DNA of 64,000 nucleotides, from the NCBI GenBank assembly GCA_037783415.1, contig JAZGTN010000007.1, positions 255,501 to 319,500 on the forward strand, read 5' to 3'. The DNA comes from Leptasterias polaris (taxonomy: Eukaryota; Echinodermata; Asteroidea; Forcipulatida; Asteriidae). The position numbers and the translations under genes were made by a program. Each line of letters starts with the position of its first letter. The first letter of the stretch is position 1. Positions 50,049 to 62,637 of the stretch are shown here, piece by piece. The notes beneath the pieces are model-generated. The model made no database searches. It was not told where the DNA came from and worked only from the letters and a program-made list of their open reading frames with translations.

Positions 50049-50302
50049 TTGACCGTATCGAATATGACGTTACCTTTCAAATGCCCCACAACATGGCGTC
50101 TGTGAGCGTGGGTGTGTGCGTGTGCCATAGAAATCAAACCATGAACGCAGAGTGCATGACAGCGGCCATATCATAGGACAGGCCGTATGCGCGTGTAAAC
50201 GCGTCTTAGCGTTCCTGGTTTGATTTCTATGGCACACGCACACGCACACGCTCACATACGCCATGTTGTAGGTGAAGGTAACGTCATATTCGATACGGTC
50301 TA
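50049..50302. mobile_element. Hairpin MITE with about 95-bp arms
   Basis: The left arm begins GACCGTATCGAATATGACG and runs through ACAACATGGCGT to GCCATAGAAATCAAACCA. The right arm is its inverse with few differences. The arms include a CA/GT-rich stretch. It lies only about 20 bp beyond the fold-back element at 49753-50030. Confidence 0.85.
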
Positions 50303-50314
50303 TTGACCAATGGA

Positions 50315-53300
50315 AACCCTGGACTTGTGGTTGTAGGAGGAAGAAGTGTCAAGGGATTAGGGGTGTGGCTTGTATAGCTACTTCCTATTGGCACACATGG
50401 CCTGGGTGTTTCTTACTTTGTAAGTCTCAATCATTTTCAGGATACATACTGAGCATAAAAAGTATAACAGTCATGCAACTTTTATATATATATATTAACA
50501 TTTCAATCGTACTGAAAAGCAAACACAAAACAGAAAATAGATTCACCCAAAGTTATAATTAATCCCTCTCTGTTGCAGAAGGTTAAATCATGTTACAAAA
50601 ACTAGCAGGTGATCAACAAGCTTTCAATAGTTGCCATTGTATTTCTAAAGAGAGTCATAACTTGAAATGCATAATTTCGGGTACACTTTTGATGTTTTTT
50701 TATAGTAACGTTTCAACATGATCAATTTTATAACTATTTTAATGAAATTTTAAAAATGAATTATTTTGCTGCTTCATATTTTGGTTTTTATTATGTATGA
50801 TTTAATGTTTAAAATGATAAATATAAGAAGAAGAATATTTTAACGCAAGCTTATAGTACATATTAATTTGGTTTTTAACAGGTAACTAAAATTTGATGAA
50901 TTTAGGATTAGAATTATGATAATGACTTGATTTTAGTTTTGTAAAAATTTGTTGCTTGTAAACTGCTTCATTTGATTTTGTGTTTAGTGGATAAATTAGA
51001 CAGTTGAAAATGTACATATTTTTTACTAGTTGTTTCAAGAGCCGACAAGAATTGGACTTTGCGTTTCGGATTAGCTTAAAGTGCCAATTAGTCATACTTA
51101 TGAGAAGGGAAAGTCTTGACTAATATGACTTAATATGCTAAGCCATGATAAGTCATAAATACGACTTTAACTTTCTTTCAATCTCAACGTCATGTTTCAT
51201 GAACAAGGCCCTCTACTGGTCAGTTGAGCCGTGATGCGGCTGTTAGCTTTATTTGCTCATTTACACATACTGCAAACTCAGTTGCATAATTGATTCTATT
51301 CTATATCTAACACCGACATGGCGTCAGTTATCCCCATTGCTGTATTATCGTTGGTAAAATAAACACCGTGTAGGTGTTGTCACGTATTAACACCAGGACA
51401 ATAATGTTTACAACCCAGCAGTGCAACAACTCGATAGAGAATAACTCAATAGTCGCTTGTGCATTACGTTTATATTTAAATCTAATAGTTTCGAGCATCT
51501 ATGACTAATGTTTTGTTTTGCAATACACATCATTTTGCCAAAACATTGATGTGCATAGTTTAGCTATCAAGGTACTGTTGTTGATAAAGATGTTTTTGAA
51601 GAAAAAATATATTAAAAAATATTAATAAAAACTAGCATTAAACTGTCGTCTTCAAAAGAGTGTACTACGAAGTCTCTAATTTTTTTTAAAGCACAGGTGC
51701 CCTCCGGGTCGCTTCTGCATGCCTCTTGAAGCAAATGTTAAATGCAAATGAAAATGCAATAACAAAATACTAAGAAAACTGTAAGTGTAAAAATTAGCCA
51801 AAGTTTAGAATGTTTTTGTCTTTCAAAGTGTGTTCTAAAACCAACGAAATAAGAAAACTGTATGCAAATAACCTTCAGTAGGACATGCCCCCTTTGCACC
51901 CCCGGTGGCGCCACCAACGATAGGAGCACTACTGCTCCGTGCTGAGGCTAGCCTTTTGATAGACCTATCGCGAGCGTCGAAAGACGGAACGTGCGCTATA
52001 TAAGTATCCACTATTATTATTATTATTATTATTGCGTATATGACGTCACACTCTAAAAAAAAACTCAGTGAGTTGTCTTACCATTGCAAAACAATTGCCA
52101 CTAAAAATGTTTTTAACTGCTTTTCGTTTTCCCACACATTAAAAGTAACCTTTAACTTTTTTTTCATAAGCTCGTGACATCAATAGTGGGCTATTATTTG
52201 CGTTTCACCTACACGCAAGTTGATCTACTAAAATCATGGAGGACAGAAATTTATTTGATATCAATGGGCAACATAACTTTAATAGACTGGTTGTACAAAT
52301 TATTAAAAAAAATATAAATTCATTTGTACAAAATAACAAATACGTTTATTATGTGACACATAGAGGAATTCAATCAGCGACACACAAACTACTGGGAAAG
52401 TCTAGCCTTCGTTACTAATCAACGTTGAAGTTTTAAATCACATTCCACTCTAGCTTTACGAGTGTGAAGCTAATTAACATAACAATCGACACCCATCCAC
52501 AGTGCTATTATTATGTCAACCCAATGAAGGGACGTGAATGGAAAGGTTGGAAGCGAGGGGCACGTTCTTATTGTCTGCTCAAAGTTTCCCACTCTGACTC
52601 AACGTTGGTATGCATTGTTGGTTTTAACACTGTACATTCAATCGTTGTGGCCGCTCCCAACCTAGTTTCTAGTTCTACACATACGTACATTACATGTTGG
52701 ACATCAAATGGTGGAAAAATACATCATAAAGTGTACTGCTTTGTGAGTTGTTTGGGTGAAATTTAATTGCACTACCGATGAGAAGAAGGAGAGACTCCAC
52801 AATAAAGGATTCAACGGTGTCGAGGGATATTTTGGTAAGCTTTTTGATTTGTTGAAATTTATTAAAATGGGTGTAAATTAACGCATGATACATGTGGCTG
52901 CAAAATGGCCACGTAGCGTGTCACGGTGTAAATAATGTGGCAGAAAGTTCGTAATTTCATAAGTTATTTTGTTTGACATTCAAACAAAGTGAAATTTCTT
53001 AGACTTAGTCCAAGATGTTTCACTGAATATTCACTTCAACATAAAAACAAACTATATGGGAGACAATAATGAGTCAACTTCAAGATTTAGGGTTTCAAAG
53101 TAACAAAATGGGTTTGACCTTTCAATCATCTTCACGAACGTTGTGGTTTTGATTTTTTTTTCTGTTGCTATTAGTATTATCACCTTGTAATTCTGGTGTA
53201 ACCTTTGGTCATCTTTTCAATGTATTGCACTAAAATGCCACTCTCGTTCAAATGTTTAGAACACACATAACCCCCATTTCTATAAAATTATAGCCCACCA

Positions 53301-54470
53301 AAAAGGAGTATATCGACCGGCACTTGACGGTCTTTTGGGGGCAATGTGTTGGGATGGGGCCCATCCACCACACTATGTTCTGACTAAAAGCAAAAACTCA
53401 TCTGGGTAAAGAACATTAATTTGTTATCATAACTTATTTCATAAGGAGTAAAAAGTGTAAGTTACTAATTAAGATAGTTACCTTTTCTTAACACCATGCT
53501 GACTAAATTGAAGGGAATTATAATACAATCACATGGCAATAGGAATATTACATGTTCACTTCCTTATTGAACTTGTCTCTTAGTCTTATTTACTTATCGA
53601 CTAATAGATAAAATTATTTTGAAAACTAACTTCCTTTTTGATAATTTACCGTACTGTATTTTTTTAAAAGATTTATTTAAGATCTTTTGAGATAAAAAGC
53701 AATTTATATGAGGAAAGGGAAACTAAAGAAAACCAATTTTTTCAAAACTATACGTCTTGTCTAGAAGATTGATGAAATATTTTGCAAACGACTGATTTCA
53801 AGGCTATGAACGTTATCTATGTAATCTTTATTCGTCGCAGTCGCCAGCAAAAAAGGCCCCAAAAGAGTAACATTATACATTACAGGGCATTTATTGTGAT
53901 GGCAGGTAGGATAACACACTAGTCCTGAGTAGTTTTACATGTTGTCACTGTATATATGATATAAAGCTAAAGTAGGAAAACAGAAACGGTCTGGAGAAAC
54001 AAGAAAAAGACAACATTAATAATACAATGTCACTTGGCATTCTAAATGTAAAATGCGAGCAAAATATGCCGGTACCGGCATAGCTTGAGCACACCTATAA
54101 TTATGTATGGAAAGTCATGTTGCGTTAAAGAAAACCCGTCAACTAGTTTAATATAGTTCATCCATTTTATGTTCAAGAGGCTCACAAGACTAGCACAACT
54201 AAAACATACTGGAAATTAAATTCACGACACTGCTTTATAATTTGGGGTTTTAAATGTTGTAATTCTCGTAGTTTGTTTCATTTATACACACCGATGTTGT
54301 TTAACATAACAATTTTCGTAGTTTGTTCAACCTTTCTCAACAATTTGTTGTTTTGGTTTTTTTGTGGGTTTTTTAATGAGATATCGCCTAACTCACAAGG
54401 CCACGGACGGCCACTCAAGGTGAGGGCTACACATAACTGATTTGGGCTATCAACCCAAATCAATTGACAC
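50315..54470. other. Long interval, no gene recognised
   Basis: Mostly AT-rich. An ATT microsatellite lies at 52012-52033, preceded by GCGCTATATAAGTATCCAC, which looks like a SINE or LINE 3' end. TGACGTCA lies near 52041. No spliced gene can be supported. Confidence 0.4.
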
Positions 54471-54477
54471 CAGGGGC

Positions 54478-54795
54478 ACGTTGCCTCCTACTCCTGGGGC
54501 TGAAACAGGGTTACCCCCTTCACAGTCCTTAAGGATGTAGGCATGGGTATCATCCACTAGGAGCCTGTCTGGTAGAGCAGAATGCACTACCTTCCCAACT
54601 TTTTCGAAGCAATTATGGTTAAGTGCCTTGCTCAAGGGCACAAGTGTCATGACCGGGTATCGAACCCACACTCTGCTGCTGAAAACATCAGAGCTTAGGT
54701 CCGGTGACCTAGACCGCTTTATGATGTTATTGTACGTCTCGTAGTTGGCGTTACCCAAAATGATTGAAGTGTATGTTCCCTTGCCATGGATCACT
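54478..54795 (-). repeat. tRNA-derived SINE
   Basis: On the minus strand the B-box-like GGGTTCGATACCCGG follows a tRNA-like head (GCGGTCTAGGTCACCGG). After it comes GCCCTTGAGCAAGGCACTTA, a word I know from SINEs of fish and echinoderms. The 3' part extends about 150 bp. Confidence 0.6.
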
Positions 54796-54829
54796 GTCCT
54801 TAAAGCTCAGGTCCTGGTGTCGTTCAGCA

Positions 54830-55040
54830 AGCTTATAGGCAAAATATACCTTTGGTTTTTGGAACCGTTCAATTGTTTTAATCCCATATAAATGTAGATA
54901 TTTACAATAAAACTAACCTGAGAAAAATTCACTTCAAAGCGGTGGTAATGTTTTTGAGATAATTGCCGAAAATCTGGAGCATTTATGCCCAAGCAGGAAG
55001 AATAAACCGTACTTGGAATACACAATCTGAGAAGAGATTC
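54830..55040 (+). repeat. Dispersed repeat, related to 23985-24250
   Basis: Shares several blocks in the same order with 23985-24250, including TTGGAATACACAATCTGAGA at the right end. Confidence 0.55.
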
Positions 55041-55477
55041 CCTCCATTTTAGAAACTTAACCATTATTGCTTCGTCATTGGATGAGGCATAAGACACAGG
55101 TCACGTGAGTTGAGTAATGCATGTAAAACAAGACGGTACATTTATATCGCTTAGAAAAAGGGGCGTTTTATTTATCTATTTATTTATATTTATTTGTTAC
55201 TTAAAACATATTTATACAGAGTACATAAATCAGCTTAGAGACTGTTTTACATCGTGGTCAGAACAATTAAAACAAAGAAACAAGCAAAAAACTGTTGTTT
55301 GGCTGATTAAGTTTGCTCCATAGAACATTGCAAACCGTTGAAATGTGCTTTATACACAACTGTACATTTAAAATGGGTCTTTAAATACAAAACATAGCTC
55401 TGCATACCCGCAAGATAGAAATCACGAGTTTGTGGGATGCCTTCCAAGAATTAGTGTATATAATATTATTATTATTA
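55041..55477. other. No gene seen
   Basis: AT-rich with TTTATT runs at 55168-55190. Nothing recognised. Confidence 0.4.
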
Positions 55478-55483
55478 ATAACG

Positions 55484-56759
55484 TACGGAGCCCCTAAAGG
55501 GACAGGTAAAAAAAAAAGTTGAAAAGGGGGGAAAAAATATATACATATTTCGTTCCCTCGAAATATTATTTCGTTCCCTCGAAATATTATTTCGTTACCT
55601 CGAAATACTAATTCGTTCCCTCGAAATATTATTTCGTTCCCTCGAAATCATTTCGTTACCTCGAAATCATTTCGTTCCCTCGAAATATTATTTCGTCCCC
55701 TCGAAATATTATTTCGTTCCCTCGAAATATTATTTCGTTCCCTCGAAATATTATTTCGTTCCCTCGAAATATTATTTCGTTCCCTCGAAATATTATTTCG
55801 AAGGAACGAAATAGATTATTTCGATCGAACGAATTAATTTATTTCGTTCCCTCGAAATCATTTCGTTCCCACGAAATCATTTCGTTACCTCGAAATCATT
55901 TCGTTCCCTCGAAATCATTTCGTTCCCTCGAAATCATTTCGTTCCCTCGAATTATTATTTCGTTACCTCGAAATCCTTTAACTGCTACGGAGTCCATGAA
56001 ATGCCGTTTCATTTATTTCAGTATGCAAATAATATTGCGTTCCCTCGAAATAGCATTCCTAGTTGAAAACAAAAAAAACAACTGTTGCATGCTGCACGTG
56101 TTTCTCCATGCAAGATCGGGGTACGATTCGGGCACGGTGTTCAAGGTGTTCGAGGGAACGAAATGTCATTTCGAGGGAACGAAATACATTTCAATATTGT
56201 TTCTCTTACCTGTCTCCTCAATGGCTCATTATTATGGCCTAATCTGAATATTATTTGCATACTGAAATAAATGAAACGGCATTTCATGGTCTCCGTAGCA
56301 GTTAAAGGATTTCGAGGTAACGAAATAATAATTCGAGGGAACGAAATGATTTCGAGGGAACGAAATGATTTCGAGGTAACGAAATGATTTCGTGGGAACG
56401 AAATGATTTCGAGGGAACGAAATAAATTAATTCGTTCGATCGAAATAATCTATTTCGTTCCTTCGAAATAATAATTCGAGGGAACGAAATAACATTTCGA
56501 GGGAACGAAATAATATTTCGAGGGGACGAAATAATATTTCGAGGGAACGAAATGATTTCGAGGTAACGAAATGATTTCGAGGTAACGAAATAATATTTCG
56601 AGGGAACGAAATAATATTTCGAGGGAACGAAATAATATTTCGAGGGAACGAAATAATATTTCGAGGGAACGAAATAATATTTCGAGGGAACGAAATATGT
56701 ATATATTTTTTCCCCCCTTTTCAACTTTTTTTTTTACCTGTCCCTTTAGGGGCTCCGTA
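55484..56759. mobile_element. Fold-back transposon (TACGGAGCCCC ends), large copy
   Basis: 1276 bp flanked by ATAACG on both sides (55478-55483 and 56760-56765). The left arm is about 553 bp (to 56036) and the right about 513 bp (from 56247), almost perfectly inverted, with a 210-bp centre. The arms consist of 16- to 22-bp units of the type CGTTCCCTCGAAATATTATT, some shortened to CGTTACCTCGAAATCATT. The inner ends carry CTGCTACGGAG, echoing the outer end. There is no transposase. Frames translated from it are repeat artefacts. Confidence 0.95.
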
Positions 56760-56765
56760 ATAACG

Positions 56766-58781
56766 TGATATAAATGATACAATATTTTGTCGCAGTGCAT
56801 CCTGGGGAGTGTTTACATTAATCTGTCGTTGGTTGTAGATAATTAGTGGAATATTGTAAAATCGATGTTCCTATATTACAGTTGTAACAATAGACGACTT
56901 GACAGCGTGTATTGTTTAGGAAACCGTATGGGATTATATTGGAATATAATATATGTATGAGAACACATCGGCATATGGTGGCATGTATTTTTACAAGACT
57001 AACTGGTGTATCATTACTCTTCTTGAATATATGTTTCCTTTGCTTCGTTTCAAAACGCCTTAAAAGGGTAAGTTTTAAAGGGGGGTATACTTTGGGAATA
57101 ACTCCACTGAACAAAATAATATTTTAAACCATAAAAACGTAAATAAGCACTGCAGCTGTTGATAACGTATAACATTTCCAGAAACAATCCCCTTCAAACG
57201 AATGTGGTTTTAGAGAGCGGGATTCAAAACCTTCTTCCAAAAAACGCTTACAAGTCTCTAACCTCAAGTTAAAATGGTGTAAATTGCCATTGAATGTTAT
57301 ACCCTTCCAGTGCAAAATTTGTCAACAACCAAAACATCTGATGACATCATTCTGAGAAAAATTGGTCTCTACATTTTTAAACGGAGATATACACAGTGCT
57401 CTAACGAGTCACTCGGGAAACAAAGGCCACAGAGTTTACTACACAGGTAGGATTCAAACCCGCACCCTCTCCATTCTATCTGAACCACTTGACCACCAAG
57501 GATGCCTGGTATGTCAAGAGACTTAGTTAGAATCCATTAAATAGAAGCTGGTACCGCAAACAATTTCTAGTTTCTTGGAAAATGCTGTTATTATGGGATC
57601 AAATTAATGTATGAGTAATTGCTAACAGCAACTAACTGAACACATGAAGACATGCAAGAAATAATAATTTAAAAAAAGTATGGTTTATTTACAAACTATT
57701 CATAAGCAGCCACATGCTGATTTGTAACAATTTACAATAAAAAGGGTTTTAAAAAAACATATATCGAGATGTACGTTTTAAAAAACACGGATGTAAGAAT
57801 TTCAATTACGTTAAAAAAATAAGACCTTAAAATTTGAAGAAAAAAATAATTAAAGATGTAACAGTTTTTGAAGTTCAAGCACGGAGGACAGTTTTTGAAG
57901 TTCAAGCACGGAGGCCAGTTTAAGTCCGTCCTCAATGGTTCAAGTCAGATTACCAGCAACATGTACAAAAACAATACAAATTCACGATGTGACGTCGATA
58001 CGTCACGGTACAATCTCCAAACAAACATTGTAACATTATGACACTGGCTACCAGCGACAAACATTGTAACATTATGACACTGGCTACCAGCGACAAACAA
58101 CCTTGTAAAGTGCACAACCAAAATAAAGTCCTTTTACCCGCGAAGCAATTATTATTACATCCATTAGATAAACAAACGTGTACCTGCATGATATCCCTTG
58201 CGGTTTATTACTTAATAGTGTATAATATCGGCATAAATAAACACAAGAGTTCTATTACACATCTCTTTTTCTTTCTTTTTATGATGGAAGGAAACAGCAA
58301 ATATCCTGAAGCACATCAAATATTTACCTTGACTTTTAATAAATGTTTTACCGATAAACAAAAAAAGTCGTCTTATCACTAAAACCTATAAGATGCAATC
58401 AGATATAAATGTAGCAAGAACCAAGCACAGTTCCGGGTAAACAAGGATTAGTAGAGATTGTGAAGCAGTGATTAGATTGAGGCCTGTCATGAGATTTTCA
58501 CCCGGATCCATCCAGATCCCTTTTGTTAAAATCCTCAGTTTCAAAGGGTAGACACCCCTACACAACACCAGCCCACCCCTATACACACCCCACTCCACAC
58601 AGCTCTTTGTTGCAGTCACTGTGTGGACATTCCTTTGTTCTATACACTTAATGAAAATCCTATTCCTCAACACTAACACTGTGGACGTGTGTAAGTCCAC
58701 ATAGTGTTTTAAGTCCCTACATTATGTGGACCTCTTTTGTTCTCAGGTCCACACTTCGTATCTATGTAGCGTTAAAACACC
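56766..58781. other. Intergenic with small repeats
   Basis: Two short tandem pairs occur: a 27-bp unit near 57862-57915 (TTTTTGAAGTTCAAGCACGG) and a 36-bp unit at 58024-58097 (CATTATGACACTGGCTACCA). No gene is supported. Confidence 0.4.
57430..57545 (-). repeat. tRNA-derived SINE
   Basis: Minus strand: TGGTGGTCAAGTGGTTCAGA (A-box side), then GCGGGTTTGAATCCTACC (B-box). Resembles the SINE copies at 2840 and 4145. Confidence 0.5.
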
Positions 58782-59292
58782 CCTACACACCCCACTCCAC
58801 CCCTCCTCCTTACACACCCCACTCCACCCCTCCTCCTTACACACCCCACTCCACCCCTCCTCCTTACACACCCCACTCCACCCCTCCTCCTTACACACCC
58901 CACCCCCTCCCCACCTCCTTACACACCCCACTCCACCCCACCTCCTTACACACCCCACTCCACCCCTCCTCCTTACACACCCCACCCCCTCCCCACCTCC
59001 TTACACACCCCACTCCCTCCCCACCTCCTTACACACCCCACTCCACCCCTCCTCCTTACACACCCCCACTCCACCCCTCCTCCTTACACACCCCACTCCA
59101 CCCCTCCTCCTTACACACCCCACTCCACCCCTCCTCCTTACACACCCCACTCCACCCCACCTCCTTACACACCCCACTCCACCCCTCCTCCTTACACACC
59201 CCACTCCACCCCACCTCCTTACACACCCCACTCCACCCCTCCTCCTTACACACCCCACTCCACCCCTCCTCCTTACACACCCCACTCCCATC
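58782..59292. repeat. 27-bp CT-rich minisatellite
   Basis: About 19 units of ACACCCCACTCCACCCCTCC plus TCCTT, with variants CCACCTCC and CCCCCTCCCC. The plus strand is almost free of G. All plus-strand frames and several minus-strand frames stay open because the unit is a multiple of three without stops; they are not genes. Confidence 0.95.
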
Positions 59293-60456
59293 CCTCACTA
59301 ACACAGACGCTTAAAATTATTCATACAGTAATTTCGGAATAGATTGTAACCAATATCATTTATCAATGCAGTACAAATGCAGACACATATTAACATATTA
59401 ATAATGAAAATCAATATCTAACGTGTTCATAAAACGTATAATATTATTCATAGTGAACTTTGAGGACGTCATACTAATGACGCCATCATCTATTTCCTTG
59501 TGGGTAAACCTATCATCATGTAATGATCTGTTTAATTCACAGTGAACTAGGTTAACATTGTTTACTTTAATGCATTGTAATTGATATTGCCAGTTTCTAT
59601 TCAACGTCGCAAATTATAAAAAATTCTGAATGACATTTGTTTTTTTCCCAGACATTCATTGGGTGACTGAAAAAACAATGTTATTTTTATTTTATTTTAT
59701 TGTTTTATTTTTTATTTGAGTGAAGTTGCTTGTTTGTTTGTTTGCTTGCTACTTTGTTTGTTGTTTGTTGTTGTTTTTGTTTGTTTGTTTGGGGTTTTTT
59801 TGGGGGGGGTTCAGTATTTTATTTCCTTCTTACACTAAACAACGTTTTGTACGTTTTGTATTTTTTTTATCCTTATGAATATATAGCAAGAGTTGGGAAA
59901 TATCTAGATATTTCCAACTCATAACTCATGAGCTCAAACAAAACATATTCAAACTTACTTTACACCTCCAGAATATTTAAGTGCGGGAAGTATTGAAGCT
60001 ATGTAAGAGATCCTGTAGACCATTCTACAGTAAAGGAAATATTCAAGCTACTTATAGTTGTATTAATTTTATGGACTGTATAAATAAATGGATGCTTCTC
60101 ATGTGCCGATATTATTGTCATGACATGGTGTCAACTTGCGACCAGAGCACAATTTCATAGAACTGCTCAAGAAGAAAATAATACTAAAGCAAATGAGCCG
60201 AATACCAGTCACATATGGCACATGTGACATGGTAATTTAGTTGGTAACTTTAAGTGGGAAGCAAAATGTTCGTGTGCTTAGCTACATTTTGTGCTAAGGC
60301 AACTGAATGAAATTTGGCCGTGCATGATCATGCGGTTCATGTCTCATTGTCGTTGCGTGTGCTTTCCTAGCTGACAGATGGAAGCAATATTATCTATCAA
60401 ATAACATTTTTATAAAAAAATTATAATTTTTATTTTTTATTTTATTTAACCAACAG
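59293..60456. other. Upstream region of gene D, no gene
   Basis: T- and TTTG-rich simple sequence at 59680-59815. The acceptor ATTTAACCAACAG at 60444-60456 implies a spliced 5' UTR for gene D, with its first exon in or beyond this interval. Confidence 0.45.
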
Positions 60457-60483
60457 ATTAAATAGCAGTAGTCCGCCATTACG

Positions 60484-62637
60484 ATGTGTTGCACTTGTGG
60501 TTCAACGAGATGTCGGTTTCGATGCCTAAAATGTAGCGGTACTCTTCTTATTACCATCGGGTTGTTTTACGTCGCTGCGGGCGTCGTCTTCAACTTCTTC
60601 GACTTCCTCGTGATCTTTACTACCGGTCATGCCCTTATATGGGGCGGGGCAGCGGTACGTTATCCTTAACGATTGAGCCAAGTTGGATGTTCATTTGAAT
60701 GCGTCTCTTTCCTCCAATGGGAATGTTATGGGAATGTTGATGCATGTATCACTGTAGTTGATTAATGTATCACTGTAGTTGATTACAATAATGGAGCATG
60801 GTTCTAGGACACACACTGTATACAAATGTTTTCAATTTGTGTTGCATTTTCTTATCTTTGCAAACAGATTTTTATGGCTGGTGTAGCATCAATCTTTATT
60901 GCAAAGAAAATGAGCGACGATGATTGGGTAAGATATATATTGTTTTTGGATTGTGTTTTTTGTAATAGGGCCTATTTTGCATAACTTATCGCATTTCTGA
61001 CCAATGACAATACTGTTCTTTGTCAAGGCGGATTTAATGATAACAGTTTTCAGTTGCATATGAAAGTCACATATATAGGTTTTGTCTGCACTCGGTGATT
61101 CAGTCTGCACTAGTCTGCTACTAGTCCAAAAACAGGCTTTCAGAAACAAATTTATCAGCTGACTTTGAGTTTCCCATTCTCAATCCTTATTCCTAATATG
61201 GAATCGGTCCATAGTTTAGTAACACATCCTTCCACAGGCTGACAACTATACAAGCCTCGGCTCATCAAATCAGCCTCCATATACTGTTTCCATTCTTTGC
61301 CTTTTCAAGCCTATAATATTTCAGTCTATTCTGTTCATTAGTACCTTGCATGTTGTATCACTTTGTTTATGAAAGTATGGAAATAAATGCAAGTTGAAAA
61401 ATAGCTCACATTCTTAATTATAATTCCTTATTATGAACTAGTCCATAGTTTAGTAAACACTAGAGCAGGAATGTTAAATTTGGAATACTCTGAAAGGAAA
61501 GTAATGTGTAATGTATAATGTATCAATATTATTTTCCCCCACTTTTTATTAATTATTTATCCAGGGCCTACTTATTTATTTGTTTTCTATTGTTTACTTG
61601 TTTGTTTTTGTTTGGATTACTTCTTTATTCATCTTCTTGTACTTGCTTCTTTGTAAGTTTTGTTTGTTTTGTCTTGGTCAAATAATAATGATAATAAAAT
61701 ATAGTCAATGGAACTAAACTTATTAAATCTTTTTTTTTCCACAGAGTTCTAGAGGAACTGCTTTTATGTGCATTCTAGCAATAGCTTCAGCTCTTGGTAA
61801 TGTGGCCATCCACACATACAACCTTTACACCAGCCAATACTTTCAAGAATACAAATCAGAAACGTTTCAGAACCAATCTTTCAATCTGACCTTTGAACTC
61901 TGGGTTGGGGTCATCGCAGCGGATGCTGGAATTGACCTCTTAGCTTTGTTAGCAACTATGTCAGGATTGGCTGCGTTCGGCATCGGGTGTTGTTGTGCGG
62001 AATATTCGGAGGTAAGGTTTCAGTTCCGATCTGTATCTGCTTTCTTCTCTATTTTTTCCTTTGTATGTCCAAAATCGGCCTCCGGACTGTTTTTCTTTCT
62101 TTGCATTTTCAAGCCACTAATAACTCAGCCTATTCGTAAATATTACCTTGTATCTATATTGTATCACTTTGTGGAAATGGAAATAAATGTAAATTGATTG
62201 ATTGATTGATTGATTGATAATCATAAATATTTAATCATTTCTTCATGATGGATTCTTGTATCTTTGATTGGAACTTTTGCTATTTTGTTGTTGTTACTAT
62301 AGTGCATTCTACAAGTTATTTCTTCACTTGTGTTTTTGATACAGATTATAAGATGAGAGTCGCAAAACACAGTCTCTGACTTATTGTTTTGTTGTTTGTT
62401 TATCATATTGCTTATCCTTCAACCTGAGATTTTAATGAATATTTAAATTTTTCATTTCAATCAAATTTCAAATTACTTGAAATCTATTTAGGTTTTGAAT
62501 ATTGTTTTATACCCTCAGCCTGGTCCCAGTCATTTGTCTCTTTTGCATCATACTCTTTATTTAAACATTCGTAATTTAAATGACTTATGTTATTGTTCAA
62601 ACAGATCATAGATGACGTCGGAAAAGGAAGGATATAG
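60484..62637 (+). CDS. Gene D: four-pass membrane protein, CD20-like (MS4A/TMEM176-like), short tail
   Basis: Exons 60484-60654 (donor GTACGT), 60868-60927 (60 nt; AAACAG, GTAAGA), 61745-62011 (TTCCACAG, GTAAGG) and 62605-62637 (TTCAAACAG; stop TAG), all phase 0; 176 residues. A Cys-rich N-terminus (MCCTCGSTRCRFRC) precedes TM1 (about 17-47). TM2 (about 50-72) begins with LIWGGAA at the exon boundary. TM3 is about 80-103 and TM4 about 128-155. The loop between TM3 and TM4 holds two N-glycosylation sequons (NQS, NLT), which suits an extracellular position. The tail is very short (about 20 residues after CCCAEYSE). Same exon plan as A-C. The least conserved of the four, but the plan and W-x-G motif hold. 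Confidence 0.8.
61270..61405 (+). repeat. LINE/SINE 3' tail, copy 1
   Basis: Blocks TTGCCTTTTCAAGCC, CCTTGCATGTTGTATCACTT and GGAAATAAATG match the copy at 62066-62218. Lies in intron 2 of gene D. Confidence 0.5.
62066..62218 (+). repeat. LINE/SINE 3' tail, copy 2, with TTGA microsatellite
   Basis: Same blocks as copy 1, ending in ATAAATGTAAATTGATTGAT with about six TTGA units, as expected for a CR1/L2-type 3' end. Lies in intron 3 of gene D. Confidence 0.55.

Noticed and set aside
56302..56800. Frames with repeated FVPSKYY or RSLEILF peptides
   Set aside because: Translation of the tandem units in the fold-back arm, not a protein gene.
58724..59314. Long frames on both strands over the CT-rich array
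   Set aside because: Direct translation of a 27-bp tandem repeat; the frames exist because the unit is stop-free and divisible by three.
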